Shown: positions 32,186-44,189, counted from the first letter of the stretch. The stretch is 64,000 bases of DNA from Callorhinus ursinus (GCF_003265705.1 NW_020312827.1:16502502-16566501); one strand, 5' to 3'. Program-made: numbers and translations. The notes: a model not told the origin generated them from the sequence alone.

Positions 32186-33799
32186 TAATTGAAAGTATTC
32201 AAATATATTCTATATCATAATTGAATTAAATGAGAGAGATTAATATTACTGATAACTAATATGATACAGACAATAAATGGTTAGTTCACAGAGATGTGTG
32301 AATAATGAGGGTTGAAGTTGTTGAAAAAAGGAGGAAATAGAATTTATTCTGATCTTGATAAATTTGCATATTTTAGGTTAAATGCTTTCTACTTTCTATT
32401 CCAATTCATTATCCATTTTCATACTATCATTGTGAAATCTCAAATTGAGTCATGTATATTTCCTGCCTATAAATACTTGATAGTGCCCCACTTTCAGATC
32501 CATATATTCCTAGTTCCTTAGCATAGTAGACAATACATTTCCAAAACCCTTCCTGAATCAGATTTATCTGTATAATCTCTCTCCTATGTGGGGATAATAT
32601 TTTCTCACCAGGGTCTTGACCAGTAATACAGAATTTGAATCCTGAAGGAGTGGTTACACAATACAAACCACCTGGATATAGTTTGGACTTAGAAGAACCA
32701 GAAGGAAAGAACAAATGTTGGCCAATGAGACAAAGAAACAGTCTTCAAAAGACCAAGTTAAAGTAGATCAAAGAAAACCTTTAGGAAGAAGATAAATCTA
32801 AGATTAGGGACTAGAAAAGGACAAAGTGAAGGATGAATCTCAGGAAAGAATAATAAAAAGATGGTAAAGGATGATTGCCAAGAGTAGTGTTGAAACATTC
32901 TGAGTTGGGCGGAGAATGCAGCACAACTGGCCTATTGCTTCAGATCTTGGGGAAAGAAATTTAACTCAGGATAAACTACAGTACATCTCCCCAACACTTA
33001 CATTTTAACCATCAGGTCGTAAAGTGATAACCCAAAGTGATAATGCCTAAACAGTGTCAACCTTCAGCCTTCAGAGACAAATAAATAAATAAAAATTATT
33101 TAAAAAGAATTAAATAAAAAAATATAATGCATTAAATAAAAACATAATTAGTTGGCAACATTTTAAAACTAGAATAGTTTACATTAAAAATCCATATTTT
33201 TTCAGATTCTCTAGTAAAATTAAAAAAAAAAATCTGTTCTTGCCTACTCATTATTCCAACATAGCAACAATTAGCTGAAGTTGAACTTCAGAAGCTTCTT
33301 CCACAGATTGGACTACACAAGTACTTTATATATATTCTTTATAAATAGTCCCTTGCTATATTCTACCAACTAGCTGGCTTGCCTTTTAGAACCTCCCTTA
33401 TCCATAAAGACATTTGAGATTTTAACCTCTACTCTAATCTGCTTGCAATATTCTGTAATCCTCAACCTGAATAAATATCAATGACTTATTTCTTTTGCTC
33501 AACCACTGTGGGGTTTGGAATGTCTCTCCTTCTTCCCTTTCTTCAGTGAATATATTCTAATCATCAAAGACCTTCTTAAAGTTTTGTCTTCTGTGATTAA
33601 CTTTAACATTTAGGCAAAATAAAATATTGCTCCCTTCCCATGCTTTCCTAACACTTTCTACCCTTTTCCATTAGAGCCATGTTAGTCGTTTTCACATACA
33701 TCTCTCTCACGTTGTGCAATAAAATTTATCTTGTTAGAATTTACTTCTTTTGATCTTTCTATTACAAAATTGACAGCCTCCTTGGTACATGGTGAGCAT
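32186..33799. other. Mostly unique sequence; possible L2 relic at its end
   Basis: AT-rich with no gene. From about 33500, phrases such as 'gttgtgcaataaaatttatc' and 'cctccttggtacatggtgag' vaguely recall reversed L2/MIR sequence. I could not place them firmly. Confidence 0.35.
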
Positions 33800-34260
33800 T
33801 TCAAATCCCAGTCTTGCTAAGGGAGGCCACATGCGGTCCTAAGGGTTTAGGGGTTAATGAGTCAGGGGATGAGAATTCTTTCTCCTGGGACAGCCCAAGA
33901 TGTATTTTAGCATGCACTGATAAGCACTGGGGCTTGTGCAGAGGTGGGAAACTACACCAAAACCTGTGGCAGCATGGGATTCGATACTGCTTCAAAGCGA
34001 TCGACATCTGTTCTCAGATATCAGGAAGTGATGGTTGTAAGAGCTACAGAGACAGTAGAGCCTGCAAAACCACTGTTATGACTAACTTGCTGTTACATCA
34101 GTGCCCTGTGTCTGCACTGTAGCATCTTCCCCCCAAGACAAATAAGAGGGGAAAAGTGGTGGATACTACACTAAAAGAGAGAGAATGAGTTCCTAGGTAC
34201 ACATGGGGACAAGCACTGGGGACATTCATAAACAAAAGGCCTATTTAAGAACCGGTGCTC
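33800..34260. other. Unclassified block of higher GC
   Basis: GC content is clearly higher than its surroundings, with several CpGs ('acatgcggtcct', 'gcgatcgacatc'). A plus-strand frame of 102 codons and a minus-strand frame of 68 codons overlap in it. Neither has a recognisable domain, Kozak-like context or conserved motif. It may be a decayed LTR or a unique regulatory segment. Confidence 0.4.
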
Positions 34261-36862
34261 CTACATAATAGATGAGACAGAAGCCACATCAATATCAGAT
34301 GTATTGTTTTTGTGCTGTAAGTGTGTGTAGGTATCAACATACAATATGCAAACACACATATCCATGTTTACATATGCATATATACACATGTATGCATGCA
34401 TGTGTGTAAATAATAGTTAATTGTTTAGTTAGTTAAATTTTTTTCAGTGTCATAAGAAATTACACACAGCAGAAACAGAGGTAGTAGGAGAGAATTATAA
34501 AAGTTTCGGTATTATTTTCCACTATGCTAGATGAGATAACAATCATGGATATGAAAGATGGTTTTGCATATATTTTCTAGAGGAAGAATGATAGTTTTAG
34601 CAAGAGTTTTCCAGTCATATACCACACAGATATCAATTTATATCAAAATAACATATACAAGGAAGAATCTGTCTTTAAAATAGTTGTAAACCACTTTTAC
34701 ACTTATAAACTAACAATTACGAGTTTTCAAATACAGAGAAAGATTTAGTTCTCAAATTTGAAAAAGAAATCTTTTTAGCATTTATAATTTATTTAATATT
34801 CAGTAATCTAACTAGAGGTTTATTTCAAAATTTATATTCATATTAAGAGCAAAGTTAAAAAATCCATGAAGTTAGGAAGTAAAACAGTTTAAAGTGAACA
34901 ATTGTCTATATGTGTATATATGTGTACATATATGTATATGTGCAGACTCACATGCACACATGAATTTATATACATATACGACTAATAAACCTCATAAGGG
35001 ATGGTGAAGGTATCGTTCAATACGTAAAAGATAAAGAGAAACTCTATAAGAAAAGATTTCTGAGGATATGTGAGGAAATAACCTCAAGGGACGTGTGCTT
35101 AAGCAGAGGAAGGCAGGACAAAAAAAGAGGCAGATGTAAATAGTTTTGTATGTGTGGAAGTAGGAAATTGAAGACGATATCACCATATTTTCCTCTGTGA
35201 AATAAGAAATAAGATGGTTTTTCTGTTGGGGGCAGGGAAGCATTGCTGGGTTCCTGTTTTGAAAAATGTGGGTAAGAACTAGTATTTTTAATGTAGTAAA
35301 TAAATAATCAAAAAGAAGCTTAGAGTGATATTTACAGCAAATTTTTATGACTAGAAAGGAATGTTGGCAACAAAAATAAGATGCCTAAAGGACCATATGA
35401 ATTCAGAAAAGCAATGAACTAGAACTTTCACTGATGTCCAGAAATGACCATAGCCAGGAAAGCAAGTTGTACTGAGAGTGTGATACCTGAATTAGTGATT
35501 GCATAGTAGAAATAATCTACATTTGTAACAAAATTCAGAATGTGGAAGTAGGGATGTGAGGGGTAGCTGAGGACAAGGTCTCTAGAGATGAGGACATTAA
35601 GGGCAGAGAGTGCATGTTTACACTGGTGTCCTCAAGGATGACAATGACAGGATTTGGGTAGAGATAATGTTAGGTAGTCACAAAATTTTTTTTTAAAATA
35701 ATAGGCAGTGCATTGGATTTCTTTGCTCTTAATGGCAATAACAAGGCAGTGAGGAATGTTAGTGAAATATGACTGAAATAAATGAGTTGGAGTGTCTGTG
35801 TGTGTATGTGTGTATGTGTGTTAGTTTTATAAGAGAGTGGAGGACTTATTGCTAGAAGTAGTACTGAAGAGTATGGAGCACAGAAACTGCCTCACTGTCT
35901 AGGTGTATGGGGGTGGGAAAATAAGCAGCTACCATTCAACAGGGCAAGAGAAAGTGGTACTGAGAGTCAAGTTTTAATTATGGCAAAGAACTGAAGAAGT
36001 TGACGACAGGGCTTTTTAGATGATTCCAGATTGATAGTTCTTGAGCTTATGGTGGGAAAGTTTCAGAGGTGAGGGTGTTGTAGAGAGGTAGGTTCACAAA
36101 AAGGAAGTGCCAATATTGGGGATAATAGTACAATACAAGATAAAAAGTTGTGAAGCCTTACACATGAGACATTGACCAATTTAAACAGAAAACAGAACAG
36201 TGATGGATAGAGAACCCCTTTAGCAGTGTGATACCTGAGCATATAATCTGAGAGTCTGACTCAGAAGGAATTACTATAGTCCCAGTGGTTTCCAACCCTA
36301 TGTGATATACAGTGGGGGTGAAGGAGGTTAGAGAAACTATCACCATAATAAACTCATACATTGTCATTTTATTTATGTATTAGTCTTCCCTAAGTCTTTT
36401 TAGTGTGAATCACTGTAAGAGTATAATAAGTTTTTAATATATTAACACAATTGATTTTCTGCATCTGCAAATCTAATGTCTGGTCTTTAAATCAGTATGT
36501 TTTCATCAAGGTCATTATGTTTATGGATTGCAGAGCCTTATAGCCAGACAGCCTACTTTGGGGGAAAAATCACAGTATTTTATTATATCGTTTCAATTGC
36601 AACACATATATGAAGACAGATTTATATCATATATGAAGAAAAATAATTAACCCATTATTCAGTATCATAATGAGACAGGTTATTCCCATTCTTCACCAAA
36701 AGCTTATATCTTAATTTTCTGAACCGTTAAAAAGCACTCAAACAATTGCCTATCTTTCACACAACTATATATCCTGCCAACTATCATTAATCTTCCTAAA
36801 GTAGAACTCAATTATATAAGGCCTTTGGAAAATGGTGGTGGGGGGGAGGATGACCACTTAAT
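34261..36862. other. Long stretch with CA/TG repeats and no gene
   Basis: It contains degenerate TG/CA/TA tracts (34320-34410, 34905-34980, 35797-35821). The middle (35400-36150) reads as unique, mildly G-rich sequence. No exon, RNA or firm repeat assignment. Confidence 0.4.
34905..34980. repeat. Degenerate (TATG)n/(CATA)n tract
   Basis: 'tatgtgtatatatgtgtaca' is followed by 'tatgtatatgtgcagactca' and 'catacg', mostly alternating purine-pyrimidine with self-complementary stretches. Confidence 0.7.
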
Positions 36863-36869
36863 CTCTTTG

Positions 36870-37064
36870 TTTTTTTTAATTTTATTTATTTATTTGAGAG
36901 AGAGAGTGAGGGAGAGAGAGCATGAGTTGGGGAAGGGGCAGAGAGAGGGAGAGGCAGACTCCCCGCTGAGCAGGGAGCTTGCCATGGGACTCAATCCCCT
37001 AGACCCTGGGATCATGACCTGAGCAGAAGGTAGATGCTTAAAAATTTAAGCCACCCAGGCATCC
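36870..37064 (-). mobile_element. CAN SINE, minus strand
   Basis: T8 tail, 'ttttatttatttatttgaga', 'gaggcagactccccgctgag', 'agaccctgggatcatgacct' and 'gccacccaggcatccc'. A short 7-bp TSD 'ctctttg' lies at 36863-36869 and 37065-37071. 'taaaaatttaag' replaces the usual 'taaccgactgag', a small local change in the promoter region. Confidence 0.9.
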
Positions 37065-37264
37065 CTCTTTGACCGTTTTTTGTTCACACTGCCAACATGC
37101 ATTTTTCTAGACCACTTTCTATACATAGATATTGTGTCAGGTCAAGCCTCTGACCTTGAGTTCATGGGCCAGTGGTGTTCAGTTCCCTCCACCTTCTGAT
37201 GATCCTACAGATGACACACTTCAGTTTCTGATTTCATGTTCATTAATGACTTTCCAACATTTTT

Positions 37265-37446
37265 TTTAAATTTATTTATTTGAGAGAGAGAATGAGAGAT
37301 AGAGAGCACGAGAGGGAAGAGGGTCAGAGGGAGAAGCAGACTCCCCGCCGAGCAGGGAGCCGGACGTGGGACTCGATCCCGGGACTCCAGGATCATGACC
37401 TGAGCCGAAGGCAGTCGCTTAACCAACTGAGCCACCCAGGCGCCCC
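37265..37446 (-). mobile_element. CAN SINE, youngest-looking copy, minus strand
   Basis: Complete, rich in intact CpGs ('gccggacgtgggactcgatc'), with 'ccgggactccaggatcatga' and 'cacccaggcgcccc'. The 17-bp TSD 'gactttccaacattttt' at 37248-37264 and 37447-37463 is perfect. It belongs to the same subfamily as the 2309 and 5553 copies, and is a good candidate for a lineage-specific or polymorphic insertion. Confidence 0.97.
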
Positions 37447-37463
37447 GACTTTCCAACATTTTT

Positions 37464-37796
37464 AACAAAGAAAAGTCATCTTAGAAAAAGATGCTTTACT
37501 TTAGTAACCATCTTTTTTTCCCCCTTACACAAATACTGAAACCCATGGCTCTCATTCAAACAGGCTTTCATTTAAACATGTTTTCTTCTCTTCTCAGATT
37601 TGAATTTAGCTGGTGCCTTGACGGTTGAAAAGCTGTTCACTTAAATTTCCAGAAGACTGTGTTTTAAAAAAGAAGATTAAAATACTTCACTTTTCTTTTC
37701 AGGTCCAACATGAACACAGGCAGTTAAATCTAAACCATTTGGCTAAGAGAAAGGAGAGAGAATTCTTGTCTTTTGCATTGTATCCTTTCATGTCTC
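37464..37796. other. Unique sequence
   Basis: No repeat or gene is recognised. Confidence 0.45.
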
Positions 37797-37853
37797 TCTC
37801 TCCACCACCACCACCCCCTTCCCCGTCACAACACACACATGCGTGCATGCGCG

Positions 37854-37894
<41 letters not shown>
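37797..37894 (+). repeat. (CCA)n, (GC)n and (CA)n compound microsatellite
   Basis: 'ccaccaccaccacc' is followed by 'acacacacatgcgtgcatgc', a run of GC dinucleotides and about 16 CA units. From 37831 to 37894 there are 64 bp of strict purine-pyrimidine alternation. The His/Thr- and Cys/Val-rich open frames across it are artefacts. Confidence 0.97.
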
Positions 37895-37896
<2 letters not shown>

Positions 37897-38719
37897 CTGT
37901 GGTCCTCAAAAGGAGCCAAAACTTAATTTTTATGGGGATTTGTAGAAACACATACCACGAAAATAGTATTGTGTATTCGACATCAAAGACTTTCTAGATT
38001 TGTCTATTTTTGTTAACAACTTTTAAGAATCATTCATTTAAAGCAGTCTAGATACCTATCTTTATTGGATAAAGCATCAAAACCTCCACAAAAAGGAAAA
38101 AAAAATAGAAATGCCATGCCACTGTAATTAACACTTTGGAATAGAGATCCAGGATACTTTGGGTGGATTTCAAAGACTCTAGCAGAACGTGTATGTACAT
38201 ATTCTTATTTGAACCACACATTTAGTACTTTTTTCTTTGTGTAAGCCTGGTATTAATTCAAGTGAAGGCTCCAAAGAAGACTTTGTCTCCAGTATATTTA
38301 AATAAAATACACTCTTTTGTAATGTATGTAAGGATACAAAATCAGTGAATGCTATCTTTTGGTAATCTGTTGAGAAGGAAAGAAGATGAGATCTTTTTCT
38401 CTTATTTCATCGCATGTGTAACCATGCTTCCCTCTTCATTCTGTTTTCATGTAGTTGTAAAACAAACAAACAAACAAATAAAAACACAAATGTGCAGGTA
38501 CCCTGGATCTTAAATTAGAGAAGAATGCAAGTAGTTATTTAAGGATAATAATCTACATTAACAGCATCCAGTCTGCCAACTATATATGGCAGGCTTAAAA
38601 AGGAGTGCTGACTCCAGTGTGGTGTCAAGTTCAATAGGCCAGGCAGGGAGATCCAGATAAGTCAAACAATGGGAGATGCCATTAAAAAAATGATATTCAA
38701 AGTTCTGTACATATTTCAT
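37895..38719. other. Unique AT-rich sequence
   Basis: An (AAAC)n run is at about 38460-38480. Otherwise nothing is recognised. Confidence 0.45.
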
Positions 38720-38729
38720 TAGATGTTAC

Positions 38730-38942
38730 TTTTTTATGTTATGTTAATCACCATATATTACATCATTAGTTTTGGATGTAGTGTTCCATGATTCATTGTT
38801 TGCATATAACACCCAGTGCTCCATGCAGAACGTGCCCTCTTTAATACCCATCACCAGGCTAACCCATTCCCCCATCCCCCTCCCCTCTAGAACCCTCAGT
38901 TTGTTTTTCAGAGTCCATAGTCTCTCATGGTTCGTCTCCCCC
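38730..38942 (-). mobile_element. Young 5'-truncated LINE-1 3' end, minus strand
   Basis: 'gttaatcaccatatattaca', 'gatgtagtgttccatgattc', 'cacccagtgctccatgcaga', 'ccctctttaatacccatcac' and 'catggttcgtctccccct' are the reverse of the carnivore LINE-1 3'UTR. The 10-bp TSD 'tagatgttac' lies at 38720-38729 and 38943-38952. It is close in sequence to the copies at 56405 and 57091. Confidence 0.93.
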
Positions 38943-39089
38943 TAGATGTTACATTTTAAGAACATCTTGTAGGTAAAATAGTCAGTGTTAAATTTTCTCC
39001 AGAAAAAAAAGCATGTAATAAATGTTAATTTTTATTAAACATTTTGAAATTCAATTCTGATACTGATTCTGATTAAAATTCTATGGGAA

Positions 39090-39250
39090 TCCATTCACTC
39101 ACTCAACCAGTATTTATTTAGCACTTATTAGATTCACTCAACAAACATTTTTTGAGTGCCTTCCCTGTGACAGACATATTCATAGATACTGAGGACACAA
39201 GAATGAAATATCAGTTCTCAGGTCCCTGGAATTTGGAAATGAGTAACATA
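39090..39250 (+). mobile_element. L2 3' fragment, plus strand
   Basis: 'actcaaccagtatttattta', 'ttttttgagtgccttccctg', 'tgacagacatattcatagat' and 'actgaggacacaagaatgaa' then 'caggtccctgga' follow L2 order, with a local duplication of the 'cactcaac' part. Confidence 0.65.
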
Positions 39251-41164
39251 ATGCTTTTTCCTTTAGAGAGATGCTCAAAAATCAGAGACAGAAGCATACA
39301 TAACTCATTATGATACATCATGATAACAATATAACAATATATTTTACAATGTATTGTAACAATATAAATTAACTGAAGGTTATTAGTGTTAAGAGGAAAA
39401 ATCAACTAATTGAGTAGGGGACAAAGTAGCAATGAAGACTTCCCAGGAGATAAGGTATTGGTAATTGTTCATTATGGAAAAGGAGACACATCTTAAGTAA
39501 TATGAAAGAAGCAGAAGTGCACAGATCTATGAGAGTTAAGGAAGACTATTATTAGTGTCAATTGTTTGATCTGCTTTTTCACACATTGTTATTCATATAC
39601 ACATTTCTGTATTAGGCCCCAAACCTTACATTTGCAATAGTCATATTGTCTTTTATGCATGAATAAAGAGGGTTTAATAAATTGTTCACTTGCTGTTAGA
39701 TATTTGGGTGTTTCCAGTGGTTCATTAAATCACCATACACATTTTTTAAAAAATGACTTTTGAAGAATTGAAATACATCCATAGAATTGGCCATATAGTT
39801 TTATAGATGTTATTAGGAGTTTCAAAATTTATCTCTAGGGAAACTGAAACTATTTATTTTAAATACCACCAGTGACATAAAAGTACACTAGATTTCCCAG
39901 AGTTTAATCAGTTTTTACTAGGTCAACCATCAAGTCTCAGCTACACTGGGGCAGAGGTCATTTCATTCACTAGTATATACCTAATACTTAGCCTAGAGCC
40001 AGATATATAAACACTCAGTAATTAATGGCTAAATGAATGAATGGTGAATACCATCATTTTAACTTACCTCTGTCTATTTAATAGGCATATTATAGCATCA
40101 CAGAGTTTGCTTATATCTACATACTGGTTTATTATTTTATCAACATATACTATCCACCAGGTACTGCACTAATGTGACAGGTTTATGCCGCACATTTCCT
40201 AGCTCTTAACCAATAGTCATTCTACCTATTTTCCCTGGCTAAAATACGCCAATTCTGTTTAAAAGAGTTATGTGCCCAAACCTGGGGGTTAATAATGATT
40301 TTCTAAGTCTACAGATTTCATTCTTCCTTGCCAGATATCCACTTTTGCCATCAGAAGTGTCTGTATTACCCATTTCTTGCTGTTGAGACTAAAATGAAGT
40401 TTCCTAAAAATCAAACAATCAAACAAACAAAAACCTTGGAATTATTTTTCCCTTTTGTTTAAAAAAATAACAGAAAGAAAGAAAACCACTTGAGGAAAAA
40501 CCCATTTTTATCAAGCTCTTCCATGATGATTTGCTTTGAATGCAGTCATGATGTCTGGAGGTGTTGCAGCCATCTGGTAACCATATTTCAATACGCCTCT
40601 AGCCAAAAAAGCAACCAGCTGCCAACAAGAGAGTAAAAGAACATTCTTGGTAAAATTACTGAGTGGTACCAGCTCTGGATTGCCAACCTCTGGACCTCTT
40701 TTTATTTAAGATCCTTAAATGCCATTGTTACTTAAGTCACTATGTGAGGTTTTCTACTAGTTGCCTCTAAATGTTTCCCTGGCACAATTTTGCTGTGGAA
40801 TTTTATGATTGATATACGGAAACCCATCCATCATAGCTTTAACATTATCATTCCTTTCATCATTGTCAACCTTCTTTAGATTTGAAATAAATTTTATTTT
40901 TTTCTTTAATTTCATAAATTGATTCTATTTAGGTATATCCCTTGCAGTTTTATTTCAACATATGGAATGAAGAATGGAATAAATTAATCTTTAAACTCAG
41001 AGTTCAAGCCCCCAAAAAACATATTTACTTGATTTTCTGTGTTCCTTTTTGATCATGGTTGGAACTTATGCAGTCAATTTTTAGTTTTCTTTTCACTGAT
41101 CATTTTTCAGTATTTTTAATATTATGCCAAAAGATTTTGATGATTACAAATGTTGATGTATTTT
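39251..41164. other. Unique AT-rich sequence
   Basis: No gene seen. 39540-39760 has weak resemblance to reversed LINE-1 ('gatatttgggtgtttccagt'). 40500-40720 reads as unique sequence. Confidence 0.4.
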
Positions 41165-41290
41165 AAAACCTGGAGTTCCTGAAACCAATATTGCACTGTA
41201 TGTTAACTAACTAGAATTTAAATAAAAATTTGAAAGGAAAAACAAAATAAAATAAATAAAAAGAGGTAAATAAATAAATAAATAACTCTG
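41165..41290 (+). mobile_element. LINE-1 3' terminus and A-rich tail, plus strand
   Basis: 'tcctgaaaccaatattgcac', 'tgtatgttaactaactagaa' and 'tttaaataaaaa' form the last bases of LINE-1, followed by an A-rich tail with AAAT units to about 41286. Confidence 0.75.
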
Positions 41291-41459
41291 GAACTTAAAA
41301 AAAAGCTGGTATGGTAAATTTGTCATCATTCCTTTTTAAATTATATCTAATCTTTGACTAAATTAATATGTTTTTCTAATTTGATTTTATTAACAATTTG
41401 TCAAGTTCTATAAAATATTCCACGAGGACTTAAATGATCAGATTTTACTGCACAAACAA

Positions 41460-41720
41460 AAGAGGAGAAGGTAATATGACCAGAAAGGCACTTTGGAGTG
41501 ATTCGCGCACAAGCCAAGGGATACCAGCAGCCACAGGACATGAAGGAGGCAAGGAACAGATTCTTCCCAGAACCTTTGGAAGGAGTATGGACTCAAGGTG
41601 TTAACCTTGATAACTAGTGATACTGATTTTGGATATCTGGCTTCCAGAAATATAAAGAAAACCTTTCTGTTGCTTTAAGTCATCAAGTTTGTTAGAGGAG
41701 CCACAGAAAATGAATACAAA
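41460..41720 (+). mobile_element. MLT1-like LTR 3' part, plus strand
   Basis: 'gcacaagccaagggatacca', 'agccacaggacatgaaggag', 'gaacagattcttcccagaac', 'ttccagaaatataaagaaaa' and 'tgctttaagtcatcaagttt' follow the 3' half of MLT1-type LTRs. The 5' half is missing or too diverged. Confidence 0.65.
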
Positions 41721-41739
41721 TGTCTTTTTTATTATTTCC

Positions 41740-42250
41740 ATTATTCTTCTATATAAGCACAAGCTGTAGTGTGACTAATTAAAAGTATTTTCCTCTCATA
41801 ATTTTTGTTGATTTTCTTGAATAGTCTCATGCACAGTCATCATCTGCAAAGAGTACAATTTTTCTTCCTTGTTGCTTATTGCAGTATTTTTTGTACTTTT
41901 TTTTTTTTGCTATTACATATATTGCATGAATTCTCAATACAATACCAAAAGAATGACAAGGTTGTGTTCTAATTTATCTACATCTTGTTTGAAAAAGTAT
42001 AACTGGTGCTTACACATTGAATAGAATGATTTCCTATCTCCTTAATGCATACGTATTTTTATATATCTTTAGAAATAACATGGGCCTTTACAGTATTTCA
42101 CTGTATAACAGGTGTAGAATGGTTTCAGATAATGATCCAATTTATAGTGTAATAACTCTGAAGTGCATATGTCTTTCATGATATCTTAAGTTAATAATTT
42201 CCCAATGCTTATCATCACATTGTTGAATTTGTATATTGAGCTATTTTTTT
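41740..42250 (-). mobile_element. Ancient LINE-1 ORF2 relic, minus strand
   Basis: 'cagtcatcatctgcaaagag', 'tacaatttttcttccttgtt', 'tcaatacaataccaaaagaa' and 'cattgaatagaatgatttcc' recall reversed ORF2 reverse-transcriptase text ('atgtcatctgcaaacagaga', 'acttcttcctttcc'). A T12 run at about 41899 interrupts it. Confidence 0.5.
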
Positions 42251-43629
42251 CTCTTTTTTTTAAGATCACTTTGCTATTGATGGTTTACCCACCTCTTGCC
42301 TAAGACAGTTGCCAAGTCAAGTCTTTGGGTCTCTCTTCTAAGATCTTGGAAGTGGTGGTGTCTAAATATAAAAGTTATAGAATTGCAGACTCAGACAAAA
42401 AAAATTTTCTATGCACTGAGAAGGCAAATAAATATCACAAAATATTTTTCTTTTTTTGAAAAATGGCTTAAAACATGATAGTGCCAATTGCCCCATATAG
42501 AGAATTTTAAAAGTAGAAAGTGATATATTTGGGTTAATATTGGATGTATTGAAGTACTGCCTAAGTTTTCCCTAGGTAAGAGGAAAACAACTGGGTTTAG
42601 AAAAAAGTTGCTGAATGATACAGACCCATTCTCTGTTCCAACACAGTGCATCTAAGAGTGATGGAAATTTGATAGGAAGAATATAAAATCCAGATAATTA
42701 AAATTGAATCTTGGGAACCACTGAAAAATCCTTACATAAATTTGGCAAGGAAGCAGTGAAACCACAGACCGTAAAAGGAATATGGTTTTTTGGGCAATGG
42801 GCCTATGGGATATGATCAGAAGACACTTCTTTAAGTGTTCTTCACAACCTATATCCCTGACTTGGCTTCGCCAACGCTACAAGATGAGAAACCCTCAAAA
42901 CATTGCTGAGATGAATTTCTTCCAGCTGGGTTGCTGGAAATCAGAGCAGAATTATAGAAAGAAATAATAGAACATTTCTTCTGGTTGATTGTGGTGCAAA
43001 CAATTTATGCATATTAAACGTCTTTCTTCATTAATAGTAACAAATCTTTGAGTAATACTTTAATGTATATAGTTGTTTGGTCTTTATCTAAATTCATAAA
43101 TGGTATTTAACTCTCATTTTTCTGGCTGTTTTTCTACTAATTTTATGCACACATATGTTTGGAATAGCTTATGGAATACAAAGATTATTCTTTTTATATT
43201 TGTGACCATTCTGTAGGGAATCCATTGGCATCCATTTTTAAAAAGTTATTTTAGTAACTTCTCCAGTATTTTCTTATGTTTCTTTGGAATTTTTTACTGG
43301 CCCATAAATCTGATTCTTTCTTTCTCCACTTTAATCTAAGCTGACTCTTAAATGTAGTCTAAGCTCACATTAGGTTTCCTGGTACCTATGGACACTATTG
43401 GTTGACTTTGAGTCGGTTGCCAACACCTAACATTTCTTTCAGATAGGCTACTAAGTTATTTTTATGAGAGTTTCATGGAGTTATGCATTTGATCTTTTAC
43501 TGCTAAATATACTAACATACTAGGAATTTTATTAAAATTCATCTTAATAGATTTTCCCTCATCTTATATAAGTGATTCTATCCAAGGTAATTGTTGAGTA
43601 TTTTTGAATAAATGAACAAACGGTTTTTG
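42251..43629. other. Unique AT-rich sequence
   Basis: Nothing recognised firmly. Open frames of 60-80 codons have no motif. Confidence 0.4.
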
Positions 43630-43960
43630 AAGTCTGATTCTGTCATTCAGCTGATACTGTTCCTCAAAGTTGACAAGCATGTCATCTTCCAACTTATTAT
43701 TTGAACTGTTGCATAGAACAGGGCAGAGCAAAGTGTTCTGGGAATGTCCCTTAAAACTTCCCTTAATTTTGATATCAATCCATTAATCAAAGCCTTTTGG
43801 TCTCAGTTGTTCAATCGGGTATGAACCCAACATGTTTTATTATATCTAACTATTTTTCTCCTTCTTAAACATAATGTTATTATGAGGTAACTAATCAATA
43901 CATTATTATAGTCCAGGCCCACTCTATTGCAATTTCTTGATATATTGGTCTAATAATCAA
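43630..43960 (-). mobile_element. CR1/L3-like LINE fossil, minus strand
   Basis: The text 'tgcatagaacagggcagagc', 'ttctgggaatgtcccttaaa', 'tcaatccattaatcaaagcc', 'gttcaatcgggtatgaaccc' and 'ttttattatatctaac' aligns by eye, in order, with the reverse complement of a CR1-clade reverse-transcriptase region ('cagagccctgcggcac', 'gatccattaatcac', 'ccagttatgaatccac'). It is very diverged, as expected for a pre-eutherian insertion. No frame is open. Confidence 0.6.
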
Positions 43961-44090
43961 GGTAAATAAGTTAATTAGAAATTAAAATTCAAAATTGAAA
44001 TTATATCTAAATGTAATTCTATTTGCTTTGCTTACTATTATCCTTAAGATATCTCAATGCTATATACTGTTTGAGATATATACATTCATT

Positions 44091-44122
44091 ATTACTCTAA
44101 GGACTCTAGTCCTTAGAGTAAT
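44091..44122. repeat. Perfect short inverted repeat (hairpin)
   Basis: The arm 'attactctaaggact' (44091-44105) is exactly complementary to 'agtccttagagtaat' (44108-44122), with a 2-base spacer. No transposon ends or poly-T terminator are attached. Confidence 0.97.
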
Positions 44123-44189
44123 GCTTCATTCTCTTAAGTAAACTTTCAATTATATATTTGATTTCACAGTTAGAAAAGAAGCATTTGTG

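Noticed and set aside
33814..34122. 102-codon plus-strand open frame in the higher-GC block
   Set aside because: No recognisable domain, signal peptide or splice context, and an opposing frame overlaps. Reported only as an unexplained block.
36220..36310. Possible MER5-type DNA transposon ('cccagtggtttccaaccc')
   Set aside because: Only one short phrase fits; no matching second terminal repeat was found.
37625..37997. His/Thr-rich and Cys/Val-rich open frames
   Set aside because: They are translations of the CA/GC microsatellite.
44091..44122. Hairpin as a microRNA precursor
   Set aside because: The stem is only 15 bp with a 2-base loop, far too short for a pre-miRNA.
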